A DNA stretch of 9,754 nucleotides from Syntrophorhabdaceae bacterium PtaU1.Bin034 (GCA_002067405.1 MVRP01000158.1:1-9754); one strand, 5' to 3'. Positions 1 through 5,726 are shown, counted from the first letter of the stretch. The notes: generated by a model not told the origin, from the letters alone. Made by a program: numbers and translations.

Positions 1-1
1 T

Positions 2-94
2 CTTAAGCTCACGGCCAGAGATGAGATAACCCTCAAGAACGAGGTGATCCTCGGGGGGAATACCTTGATCTTCATCACCAGGAAGGAATCCTGA
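2..94 (+). CDS. 3' end of an unidentified upstream gene
   Basis: An open frame enters from the left edge and ends at TGA 92-94, leaving 30 residues that finish NTLIFITRKES. Only this C-terminal tail is visible, so no function can be assigned. The short beta-strand-like ending (NTLIFITRK) resembles the last strand of class I methyltransferases, which is suggestive only. The next gene starts 2 nt after the stop, so the two are probably co-transcribed. The frame is short enough that it could be open by chance, but its position directly before a real gene supports it. Confidence 0.5.
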   Translation, partial: LKLTARDEITLKNEVILGGNTLIFITRKES

Positions 95-96
95 AG

Positions 97-858
97 GTGG
101 GCCACTTCTGCTACCACGACAAATTCTCGGATACCATGGCAGTGGTCTTAAAAGAGGTCATCGACCGGTTGGGGCCTCGTGCCGAGATACTGGATATACC
201 GGCCGGCGCCGGACGTTTGAGCGATAGACTTCGAAAGCACGGGTTTCACGTTGTCTCTGCGGACATCAACCGGGCGCGCGACGACTATTGCTTCAGTGAC
301 ATGAACAAGCCATTGCCTTTTGCCGATGGACGGTTCGATGCGGTCATATCGATGGAAGGGATAGAACACATCATCGACTACCACGGCTTTATCGGGGAGC
401 TTTCAAGGGTCACGAAGCAGGAGGGCCTCATCTTTTTGACCACGCCGAATATTGCCTGCTTCTATTCGAGGCTCATGTTCATGTGCACCGGGAACTTTTT
501 CCAGTTCTGGCCGGGCCAGGCAATCGTCAACGTGAAGGGCGAAGGGATATTCGACTATGGGCATATTTCTCCCCTCACCTGGCAACAAATATGCTTCCGC
601 TTCGCGCATTACGGCGCCACCCCCATTGCGTTGAGAGGCAACAAGGTCAAGCGGAAAATCCTGCTGCCCGTATACGTTCCTTTCATGCTTATCGGGCTCC
701 CGTGGATCGCTTATCGGCTGCGCCGGACCCGGAAGGGGGTCAAAAGCCTCCTGGGACAGACGGATTATTATCGGGAGGTGGAGAAGTTCTCTTATTCGCT
801 GCCGGCAATGTTTTCGCGGAATATCGTGATCGTTCTGGAAAAGAAGAGGGGTAAATAA
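97..858 (+). CDS. Class I SAM-dependent methyltransferase (Methyltransf_11/23 type)
   Basis: A 253-aa protein starting at GTG 97, with a purine-rich AGGAAGGA site at 80-87. Motif I is ILDIPAGAGR at residues 31-40, the AdoMet-binding glycine loop. An acidic residue after beta-2 (SADIN, D56) would bind the ribose hydroxyls. SMEGIEHI (residues 85-92) is the post-II motif, and a LTTPNI strand follows. These mark a Rossmann-fold methyltransferase of the small-molecule, lipid or glycan type. The substrate cannot be read from the sequence. The C-terminal third has a hydrophobic stretch (about residues 188-207, LLPVYVPFMLIGLPWIAY) followed by basic residues, suggesting association with the inner membrane, as in some surface-polysaccharide or lipid methyltransferases. 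The family is certain; membrane association and substrate class are inference. The stop TAA shares its last base with an ATG (TAATG), and the real start of the next gene is probably 12 nt further on. Confidence 0.88.
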   Translation: MGHFCYHDKFSDTMAVVLKEVIDRLGPRAEILDIPAGAGRLSDRLRKHGFHVVSADINRARDDYCFSDMNKPLPFADGRFDAVISMEGIEHIIDYHGFIGELSRVTKQEGLIFLTTPNIACFYSRLMFMCTGNFFQFWPGQAIVNVKGEGIFDYGHISPLTWQQICFRFAHYGATPIALRGNKVKRKILLPVYVPFMLIGLPWIAYRLRRTRKGVKSLLGQTDYYREVEKFSYSLPAMFSRNIVIVLEKKRGK

Positions 859-859
859 T

Positions 860-864
860 GGAGG
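860..864 (+). promoter_or_regulatory. Ribosome-binding site setting the lipoprotein start
   Basis: GGAGG lies 5 nt before ATG 870. An in-frame ATG at 858 overlaps the methyltransferase stop and has no upstream Shine-Dalgarno sequence; using it would place this site inside the coding region. The site therefore argues for the start at 870. The same leader shape (GAGGTTGC then one base then ATGAA) recurs before 1417 and, with one base missing, before 3285. Confidence 0.7.
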
Positions 865-869
865 TTGCG

Positions 870-1397
870 ATGAAGGAGCGGGTTCTCGGGAAGTGGTTAT
901 TAGCAGTGTTGTCCGTCGTTCTGGGTGGGGCTCTGATTGTCACAGTTGCCGGCTGCGGGGGAGGGGGAGGGAGTGGTCAAGGGCAGGATGCCGCCAGCTT
1001 GCCGCCCGATCCGGGTGAAGCAGGGAAACAAACCCTGGAGGGGATCGATTCTGACAATGACGGCGTGAGAGATGACCTACAGAGATACATTATACTGACA
1101 TATTCAGACACACCGACCCGGCAAGCGCTTGCGCAATATGCCAAGGCTCAGCAGTCAATGATCCTCTCTTCCGGGAGCGCGGAACAATCACTGAACAGTG
1201 CGAATGAAATCGTCCGGTCGGTGGAATGCATTGCCTTTACTCGACCGGATGATTTCTCTCAAGTCATTGATGCCGCCCGTGCAGAGCTACTGAATACAGA
1301 AGCAAGGATAAGAGCGTTCGTTGCAGCAAATACTCACGTGAGCGGAATGGTATTCACGATGACAGATTCTGAAGAACTTGCCAATAGCTGCAAATGA
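870..1397 (+). CDS. Secreted lipoprotein with a calcium-loop-like motif, function unknown
   Basis: A 175-aa protein from ATG 870, chosen over the in-frame ATG 858 because of the GGAGG at 860-864. The N-terminus is a type II signal peptide: basic MKERVLGK, a hydrophobic core, then the lipobox TVAG-C with the lipidated cysteine at residue 29. A glycine-rich linker follows. Residues 60-69 read DSDNDGVRDD, a DxDxDGxxD loop like EF-hand or thrombospondin type 3 calcium loops; metal binding is inferred. The rest is predicted helical and polar, with two cysteines (C120 and C174) that could pair in the periplasm. Residue 30 is glycine, not aspartate, so outer-membrane sorting is expected. The gene lies 11 nt after the methyltransferase and 19 nt before the hydrolase, which has the same leader, so a role with the hydrolase is plausible. 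I do not recognise a named family. Confidence 0.82.
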   Translation: MKERVLGKWLLAVLSVVLGGALIVTVAGCGGGGGSGQGQDAASLPPDPGEAGKQTLEGIDSDNDGVRDDLQRYIILTYSDTPTRQALAQYAKAQQSMILSSGSAEQSLNSANEIVRSVECIAFTRPDDFSQVIDAARAELLNTEARIRAFVAANTHVSGMVFTMTDSEELANSCK

Positions 1398-1407
1398 TAA
1401 TATGAGT

Positions 1408-1411
1408 GAGG
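1408..1411 (+). promoter_or_regulatory. Ribosome-binding site setting the hydrolase start
   Basis: GAGG (within TGAGG) lies 5 nt before ATG 1417. Frame-compatible starts at 1378 (overlapping the lipoprotein end) and 1402 would put extra residues before an otherwise clean signal peptide. The 1417 start leaves a 19-nt gap after the lipoprotein stop and a standard MKK signal peptide. Confidence 0.68.
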
Positions 1412-1416
1412 TTGCC

Positions 1417-3027
1417 ATGAAAAAAACCTTCTTCTTCGTGTTGTTCATGTTTTCTCTTCTCGCGTTTAAGGCAAGTCCGGTAACGGCTGAGACCAAAGTG
1501 GCCATTTTCTTTGCCAACGGCATGTTGAACTCAATTGATGCAGCAATAGCATCACAAATAGAGTTGCAGAAGAAAGTAAAGGATCGGCTGCCTTCCGGTG
1601 TCAAGGCAGCATTTCTCCTGTCATACAATGAAAACGAATGGCCATTGACCCAGTTGATTGAGGTCTTCAAGCAGAAGCTGCAGGACTGGACCTTGTTTTG
1701 GAAGTGGCTGGCAGGTTCAGAAGGAGCGCCTCAGTGGTTTAAAGACGCCATAACAGGTTTGGCCAAAACCGTGGATGAAAATACCTGGATCAAGGACCGA
1801 GACCTGGAGAACCATGTAAAGAACTACAATCTCTTATTGAAGACACGGAAGGTAATTGTGGTTGCCCATTCGCAGGGTAATTTCTATGCAAACCGCGCCT
1901 TCGGCATGGTTGACCCGGGCGATTTCTCCATAGTCGCCGCGGCAACGCCGGCAAGTTATGTGGCCGGTAATGGTCCGTATACCACTCTTTCCACCGACTA
2001 TTTGATCACAAGTATCCCTGGCGCGCTATTGCCCGAACCGCGGAACCTGAAGAACCACCGCGAGGGGAAAGGATTTCTGGGCCATAGTTTTGTTCCGTGT
2101 TATTTGGAAGGCGATGTATCCGGTGAGCGTATAGTCCAACATATGCTCAACGCCATAGGCGGTCCCGTCAGCACTCCGTCCAACCAGTGGCCTGTGGCAA
2201 AGATCAAGTTTATCCAGAAACATGATCCCGATTGGGGTATGCTCTTTCCTTATAGTTTTACCTTTACATCAGAGTCATACGATCCGGATGGAAAAATAGT
2301 GAAGCATGAATGGGACTTCGGCGACGGGGTAACGGCATCAGGTGTTGAGGTCTATCACAAGTTTCCAAGCAATGGGGGGCCATATAATGTTAAATTGACG
2401 GTCACTGACAACAATTCCAAAACTGCTTTCATGACACTGACTTTTTATCGCCACACCACATACCCTATCGAGACCTTCGTCACAACTGAAGATGGCAAAA
2501 TGCTATCCGGCGTTAAGATCATCCTTTCGCAATGCGACGAAAACCTCCACAACTGCGAGTTTATCAGTACAGAGGAGACAGATGTCCGGGGAAAGGCAGA
2601 TTTCAACGTGGCAGCAGATGGGACATATCAGTTGAAAGCCTCAAAATCAGATTATATATTTGCTCCCTTTTACAGCGCTTCGGTCGGCGGTTATTCAACC
2701 AGCCCGAATCCGACCTGTCCAATAATACATTTCATAGCTACCCGTCTTTATAGTCCTGTCGTAATTGCCATGACTCCGATGGAAGGTCCCCCTGGTACGA
2801 CCTTCACCGAATGGGGTACGGGTTTTCCTCCCAATACAGAAGCGACCTTATTCTTCAGAAAACCTGACGGGAGCTGGGATGAGCCTCAGCGTGTGGCGAT
2901 AGACGCCCAGGGCCATTTTGAGATCCAGTACACCGCCCCCATGGACAAGCCGCCGGGAACATACACCTGGTGGGCGAGTAGTCAACAAGGAGTCAAGAGT
3001 AACGAAGTGAGTTATGAGATTCGATAG
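1417..3027 (+). CDS. Secreted alpha/beta-hydrolase-like protein with PKD and Ig-like domains
   Basis: A 536-aa exported protein. Residues 1-24 are a Sec signal peptide (MKKTFFFVLF, hydrophobic core, cleavage expected after VTA). The N-terminal domain (about 25-255) has a first strand VAIFFANGMLN and a nucleophile elbow VVAHSQGN with Ser152, as in lipase/esterase-type alpha/beta hydrolases. His223 in GHSF is a possible catalytic histidine; the acid is not identified. A PKD domain follows (about 265-345), with the hallmark WDFGDG at 299-304. Residues about 346-430 resemble a carboxypeptidase-regulatory-like beta-sandwich (GVKIILSQC, TDVRGKADFNVAADGTYQLKA). Residues about 444-536 resemble a TIG/Ig-like domain (PPGTTFTEWGTGFPPNTEATLFF). 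The layout suggests an enzyme displayed or released outside the cell, its beta domains binding a surface or polymer. Substrate unknown: lipase, esterase or a non-catalytic hydrolase fold are all possible. It is the last gene of the left unit. Confidence 0.85.
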   Translation: MKKTFFFVLFMFSLLAFKASPVTAETKVAIFFANGMLNSIDAAIASQIELQKKVKDRLPSGVKAAFLLSYNENEWPLTQLIEVFKQKLQDWTLFWKWLAGSEGAPQWFKDAITGLAKTVDENTWIKDRDLENHVKNYNLLLKTRKVIVVAHSQGNFYANRAFGMVDPGDFSIVAAATPASYVAGNGPYTTLSTDYLITSIPGALLPEPRNLKNHREGKGFLGHSFVPCYLEGDVSGERIVQHMLNAIGGPVSTPSNQWPVAKIKFIQKHDPDWGMLFPYSFTFTSESYDPDGKIVKHEWDFGDGVTASGVEVYHKFPSNGGPYNVKLTVTDNNSKTAFMTLTFYRHTTYPIETFVTTEDGKMLSGVKIILSQCDENLHNCEFISTEETDVRGKADFNVAADGTYQLKASKSDYIFAPFYSASVGGYSTSPNPTCPIIHFIATRLYSPVVIAMTPMEGPPGTTFTEWGTGFPPNTEATLFFRKPDGSWDEPQRVAIDAQGHFEIQYTAPMDKPPGTYTWWASSQQGVKSNEVSYEIR

Positions 3028-3103
3028 CGCTGTGAGCGGATGGGACCAATCCTCATTTGAGTCGATTCCGTCCTGTGGCTAACAGACTTCAAATAATGAT
3101 AAA

Positions 3104-3109
3104 GGGAGG
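3104..3109 (+). promoter_or_regulatory. Strong ribosome-binding site before a broken gene
   Basis: GGGAGG lies 7 nt before ATG 3117. The site is close to ideal although the frame it serves ends after 16 codons. This is why the following stretch is read as a recently broken gene rather than chance coding. Confidence 0.55.
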
Positions 3110-3116
3110 TTTCACG

Positions 3117-3394
3117 ATGAAGAAAGCAATACTGGCATTGGCGATTGTTTCTTGCTATTCGTCATGATTAGCACGTGTTTGATTAATACAGCTAAGGGCA
3201 TCACGGTCGAGTTCGAAGGAAGGGCAAGAGTCTTACCGGCATTTGCGCCGATAAAAATCGAGACGGTACCAGAACGGAGTTGCGATGAACGAGCGGGTTC
3301 TCGGGAAATGGTTATCGGCAGTGTTGTTTGTTGTCCTGAGTGGGGTTCTGGTTATATACCTATTGGTATATCTACAACAGGTTCTCTACACTAA
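3117..3394 (+). pseudogene. Frameshifted, truncated gene for a small exported protein
   Basis: ATG 3117 with a strong GGGAGG gives MKKAILALAIV and then stops at TGA 3165-3167. Restoring one base in the T run at 3148-3150 continues the reading into FLLFVMISTCLINTAKG, a complete signal-peptide core. It then continues through ITVEFEGRARV and onward in the frame open to 3394. The last part of that frame (from about 3285) runs out of frame through a copy of the lipoprotein N-terminus, so the original body was probably lost where that copy begins. Its first codons resemble those at 3975 (MKKIILAVAIV). A sequencing or assembly error in the T run could explain the shift but not the missing body. The identity of the parent gene is unknown. 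Confidence 0.5.
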
Positions 3395-3440
3395 TGGTGG
3401 TCTTTGTTTACATACAAGTGAGATGCTTGATATATTCTGA
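3285..3440 (+). pseudogene. Diverged partial copy of the lipoprotein N-terminus (51-aa ORF)
   Basis: ATG 3285 opens a 51-codon frame beginning MNERVLGKWLSAVLFVVLSG, compared with MKERVLGKWLLAVLSVVLGG in the lipoprotein at 870. By hand, about 59 of the first 72 bases match, and the upstream GGAG-TTGCG leader is also kept. Similarity fades after about 24 codons, just before the lipobox: here the frame runs on as a hydrophobic YLLVYLQQVL tail with no lipobox and ends at TGA 3438-3440. The protein would be a small single-span membrane peptide if made. A promoter for the next gene lies inside its tail. Most likely a remnant of a duplicated lipoprotein gene; a functional small membrane protein cannot be excluded. 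Confidence 0.5.
3407..3436 (+). promoter_or_regulatory. Predicted sigma70-type promoter for the 3469 gene
   Basis: TTTACA at 3407-3412 (5 of 6 to the -35 consensus) and TATATT at 3431-3436 (5 of 6 to the -10) are separated by 18 nt. Transcription would begin near 3443, giving a leader of about 26 nt that contains the AGGAGG at 3456-3461. This suggests that the 3469 gene is its own unit. Confidence 0.45.
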
Positions 3441-3468
3441 ACAGAACAATAAAACAGGAGGTATTATT

Positions 3469-3878
3469 GTGAAAAAGCTGAATTTTGTGATGGTAGCGGC
3501 AATGATTTTGGCTTTAGGTATGTTCGCGACTTCTTACGCCGGCGACAAACCCCAGATCTCGGATTTGGAAGTAAAAAGCGAAAACGGATTTAAGCCGGCC
3601 CCCAGGATCTGACACTTACGTTTGCAAGCGATCAGAAACCCGACGACGTTCATGCCAGGTTCTACGGGCAACTCGGAGCGAGAGCCTTGGACAAAACGTA
3701 CTCCTACAGAGACAAAGAAATAAAAATGTCCATGAAGGAAGACGGTGGGAAGTTCTACATCACCGTAATTAAGGAGCTAAACCTTCCTCCATATCCAATG
3801 GATGTTGAAGCGTCAGTCTGGATAGATAATATTTCTGGAAAAAGCAACCAACTGACCAAGACGCTTGAATTCAAGTGA
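3469..3878 (+). pseudogene. Small exported protein gene interrupted by one frameshift
   Basis: GTG 3469 is preceded at 7 nt by a perfect AGGAGG (3456-3461). The first frame encodes a signal peptide (MKKLNFVMVAAMILALGMFA, cleavage after SYA) and a mature start GDKPQISDLEVKSENGFKPAP, then stops at TGA 3610-3612. The frame one base away continues from the same point as PQDLTLTFASDQKPDDVHAR and ends ...LTKTLEFK at TGA 3876-3878. Adding one C to the C5 run at 3599-3603 joins them seamlessly (KPAPQDLTLTF) into about 136 aa. The mature protein is short and beta-rich and looks like a single Ig-like periplasmic or secreted domain; I do not recognise the family. The good promoter, start site and long conserved-looking second half suggest recent inactivation, a sequencing error, or slippage at the homopolymer. 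Confidence 0.62.
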
Positions 3879-3905
3879 TCGAAGAAGAATAAAGAGGACT
3901 TGCCG

Positions 3906-4070
3906 ATGCGAAAAACGTTGCAATTATTCCTCTTGCCCCTGACGTTTCCTTTGCCGGGGAAAGAGAGCGCGCAAATGAAAAAGATAATACTGGCAGTAGC
4001 GATAGTTCTTGTCGTTAGTCTTTGTGCATCGAAAAACTACAGGATAAGCCGTGCAAATACAGGTCTTTAG
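3906..4070 (+). CDS. 54-aa ORF with two signal-peptide-like starts, probable gene remnant
   Basis: ATG 3906 has GAGG at 3894-3897, and encodes MRKTLQLFLLPLTFPLPGKE. An internal in-frame ATG at 3975 starts a second export-like leader, MKKIILAVAIVLVVSLCAS, in which SLCAS resembles a weak lipobox. The frame ends at TAG 4068-4070 only about 13 residues after this leader, so almost no mature protein is left. The second leader resembles the broken gene at 3117 (MKKAILALAIV) in both protein and DNA (AATACTGGCA shared). It is probably the 5' remnant of a small lipoprotein gene. Alternatively it could be a short membrane peptide or entericidin-like lipoprotein. Identity is unknown. Confidence 0.4.
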   Translation: MRKTLQLFLLPLTFPLPGKESAQMKKIILAVAIVLVVSLCASKNYRISRANTGL

Positions 4071-4116
4071 CTGTATACGAAGGGAAAGGGGAAGAGCATA
4101 AAAAGGAGCATTTTTA

Positions 4117-4156
4117 ACGCAGATGAACGCGGATAGAGACGGATTGACGCAGATGA
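4117..4156 (+). repeat. Four tandem 10-bp repeats, consensus ACGCRGATGA
   Basis: Four adjoining 10-bp units are ACGCAGATGA (4117-4126), ACGCGGATAG (4127-4136), AGACGGATTG (4137-4146) and ACGCAGATGA (4147-4156). The outer units are identical and the inner ones diverged. The 10-bp period is close to one helical turn. The array lies between a gene remnant and transposase remnants and does not code. It may be an intergenic repeat of the genome. Confidence 0.6.
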
Positions 4157-4162
4157 GGGAGT

Positions 4163-4176
4163 GTGGTGTCCACCAC
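4163..4176. repeat. Inverted repeat GTGGTG-TC-CACCAC
   Basis: Perfect 6-bp arms are separated by 2 bp directly after the tandem 10-bp repeats. No T run follows, so it is not an intrinsic terminator. It could be a protein-binding site or the end of a mobile remnant. Confidence 0.3.
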
Positions 4177-4185
4177 TGCGATAGA

Positions 4186-4281
4186 ACGGGCAATGCCGAC
4201 CACATTCAGCCGCTTCGCGGACGCTACTATGACGTCACCGGAGGTAATGGCCTTGACCGGATATGCTGCTCTATCCCGTAG
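4186..4281 (+). pseudogene. Possible Y1/REP-associated transposase N-terminal remnant
   Basis: One frame reads GNADHIQPLRGRYYDVTGGNGLDRICC before a TAG at 4279-4281. The RYYDVTGGNGLDRI portion resembles the YHVTSRGNGRxxIF start of REP-associated (IS200-like Y1) transposases. It lacks the later HUH histidines and the catalytic tyrosine, and a good upstream start is not evident. The similarity is short and from memory, so this is weak. The downstream IS4-like remnant overlaps it in another frame, and both could be decayed pieces of one unknown element. Confidence 0.25.
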
Positions 4282-4430
4282 CCGGTCAAAAGATAATCTA
4301 TCACGGTTGCGGTTACAAAGAGCCGCGGTACCTCATCGTCCCGGAGAGAAGCCTGCTCTCGACAGAGGAGATCGTCGGCCTCTATGCGAAGAGGATGTGT
4401 ATTGGAGAGATCTTGACAATTTTGCAATGA
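4257..4430 (+). pseudogene. IS4-like transposase C-terminal remnant
   Basis: The frame from 4257 reads MLLYPVAGQKIIYHGCGYKE, then PRYLIVPERSLLSTEEIVGL and YAKRMCIGE. The block 'YHGCGYKEPxYLIVP ... LSxEEIVxLYAKRMxIxE' matches the conserved C-terminal catalytic part of IS4-type DDE transposases. There the terminal glutamate of the DDE triad sits near LYxxRMxIEExFRD. Here the family sequence breaks off immediately after IGE, and the next codons (ILTILQ, stop at 4428-4430) coincide with the promoter of the following ATPase gene. A TGA at 4254-4256 truncates the upstream side. The element is dead, and no inverted-repeat ends were found. Confidence 0.55.
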
Positions 4431-4441
4431 CAGTGCAAAAT
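4413..4441 (+). promoter_or_regulatory. Promoter of the AAA_14/DUF4143 ATPase gene
   Basis: A consensus TTGACA (-35) at 4413-4418 and CAAAAT (-10, 4 of 6) at 4436-4441 are 17 nt apart. Transcription would begin near 4448, essentially at ATG 4449, so the mRNA would be leaderless or nearly so. No Shine-Dalgarno sequence precedes 4449, which agrees. A perfect dyad lies inside this promoter. Confidence 0.55.
4419..4441. promoter_or_regulatory. Operator-like dyad ATTTTGCA-N7-TGCAAAAT
   Basis: Perfect 8-bp inverted arms lie at 4419-4426 and 4434-4441 with a 7-bp centre. The right arm covers the -10 box and the left arm abuts the -35 box. A dimeric repressor bound here would block RNA polymerase. 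The binding protein is unknown; the ATPase has a winged-helix-like middle part, so self-regulation is possible but unproven. Confidence 0.55.
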
Positions 4442-4448
4442 ATCCGAT

Positions 4449-5621
4449 ATGTGGGTTCCAAGAAAGTACGAAACTACTCTCGTTGCCCTGTTTCAGCAAT
4501 TTCCGGCGGTTGTGGTAACAGGGCCGCGCCAGGTTGGGAAGACGGCCACTGTCCGCAGAGTTTTCCCTCAGGCGACTTATGTCTCCCTTGACCTACCCTC
4601 TGTTGCCGCGCAGGCGGAGAGGAGCGGCGAAGCGTTTCTGAGAGGCATCGCTGAGCCGGCCATCCTTGACGAGGTTCAATACGCACCATCCCTCTTCCGC
4701 TATCTTAAGGCCATAATCGACGAGGATAGAAGGCCGGGACGTTTTGTCCTGACCGGCTCCCAGAATTTTCTGCTCATGCAGGGGGTATCGGAGAGCCTCG
4801 CGGGGAGATGCGGAGTGATCAACATGCTGAACCTTTCGGCAACGGAAGTGAATGGAAGCTCCATAGGATTCAATGAAGATTTGTACCTTTTTAAGGGAGG
4901 TTATCCGGAGCTTTATGCCAGACCCGAAATAGACCCGGGCTTCTGGTATTCCGCTTATCTGACTACCTATCTTGAGAGAGATGTGAGGAACATCCTCAAC
5001 GTGGAAAGCCTGAGGGATTTCGACCGTTTTCTCAGAGCGGTGGCAAGCAGAACCGGGCAGATCCTATCTTACTCCGATCTTGCCCGCGATGTGGGCATTG
5101 CACCCAATACGGCAAAAAAATGGATTTCGGTATTGGAGGCGTCAGGCCAGATATACCTTCTTGAGCCCTATTACCGGAACACCGGGAAAAGACTGGTCAA
5201 GTCGCCCAAGCTTTATCTCTGCGATACAGGCCTTGCTGCATTTCTCATGGGATTTGAAAACTGGCAGGCAGTTGCCCGTCATCCGGCAGTGGGCGCCCTA
5301 TGGGAGACGCACGTCGTTATGCAGGTCGTGAAACATTTCTATGCCCTCGGGAAGACGAGGCCGTTGTGGTTCTGGAGGACATCCCAGGGCGAGGAGGTAG
5401 ATCTGCTGGTCGAGCAGGGCGGACGCTTTATTGCCATAGAATGTAAGTACGCCGAAAACATCGGCCAGGGAGACCTGAAAGGCATGAACGGTCTAATGAA
5501 GGAATATGGGAGGGAGGCCCTGATTTCCGGATACGTCGCCTCCAGGACGCCCCGACCTTACCCTGTGTCCGATTCGATCCAGGCTGTTTCGGGAAGTTTC
5601 ATAGATACCTACCTGTACTAA
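4449..5621 (+). CDS. AAA_14 / DUF4143 family ATPase
   Basis: A 390-aa protein of typical family length. The N-terminal AAA_14 P-loop domain has Walker A GPRQVGKT (residues 25-32), Walker B AILDEVQ (D74, E75) and the sensor-type strand FVLTGSQNFLLM, followed by ESLAGRCGVINMLNLS. The middle contains F-KGGYPELYARPE and AYLTTYLERDVRNILNV, then a helix-turn-helix-like LSYSDLARDVGIAPNTAKKW. The C-terminal DUF4143 part has EEVDLLVEQGGRFIAIECK, a PD-(D/E)xK-nuclease-like D318-E331-x-K333 arrangement. These ATPases are common and often horizontally acquired in bacteria and archaea. Their role is poorly known; DNA or toxin-antitoxin-like functions have been suggested. The start at 4449 fits the promoter, which makes the mRNA nearly leaderless. 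All key motifs are intact, so the gene looks functional. It stands alone, next to a dead transposase. Confidence 0.92.
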   Translation: MWVPRKYETTLVALFQQFPAVVVTGPRQVGKTATVRRVFPQATYVSLDLPSVAAQAERSGEAFLRGIAEPAILDEVQYAPSLFRYLKAIIDEDRRPGRFVLTGSQNFLLMQGVSESLAGRCGVINMLNLSATEVNGSSIGFNEDLYLFKGGYPELYARPEIDPGFWYSAYLTTYLERDVRNILNVESLRDFDRFLRAVASRTGQILSYSDLARDVGIAPNTAKKWISVLEASGQIYLLEPYYRNTGKRLVKSPKLYLCDTGLAAFLMGFENWQAVARHPAVGALWETHVVMQVVKHFYALGKTRPLWFWRTSQGEEVDLLVEQGGRFIAIECKYAENIGQGDLKGMNGLMKEYGREALISGYVASRTPRPYPVSDSIQAVSGSFIDTYLY

Positions 5622-5726
5622 ACCGTGGTCCAAATTCGGCGGACAAGAGCGCAGGAACCAAAGACAGAGCAGTTCTCCGAAACAAGCTTTTCTGAAAGAC
5701 TCCGGCCAATTCGGCCGAGAAATGAC

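Noticed and set aside
483..854. 123-codon frame inside the methyltransferase gene
   Set aside because: It is a shadow of the methyltransferase in another frame, with no motif and a Pro/Arg-rich composition.
1378..1416. Longer N-terminus for the hydrolase overlapping the lipoprotein gene
   Set aside because: The residues before MKK would precede a standard signal peptide, and the GAGG at 1408-1411 is placed for ATG 1417.
3028..3103. Terminator or promoter after the hydrolase gene
   Set aside because: Only a 4-bp GGAT/ATCC pairing and no convincing -35/-10 pair were found in this stretch.
4163..4591. 142-codon open frame on + overlapping the ATPase start
   Set aside because: It runs out of frame through the transposase remnant and the first codons of the ATPase, has no recognisable domain, and is unusually rich in Arg, Pro and Ser as in shadow frames.
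5703..5717. CGGCC-AATTC-GGCCG as a terminator for the ATPase gene
   Set aside because: The stem is only 5 bp, with no T run after it.
5631..5720. Repeated AATTCGGC near 5633 and 5709 as direct repeats flanking an insertion
   Set aside because: The match is only about 8-11 bp, does not bracket any gene, and is expected by chance.
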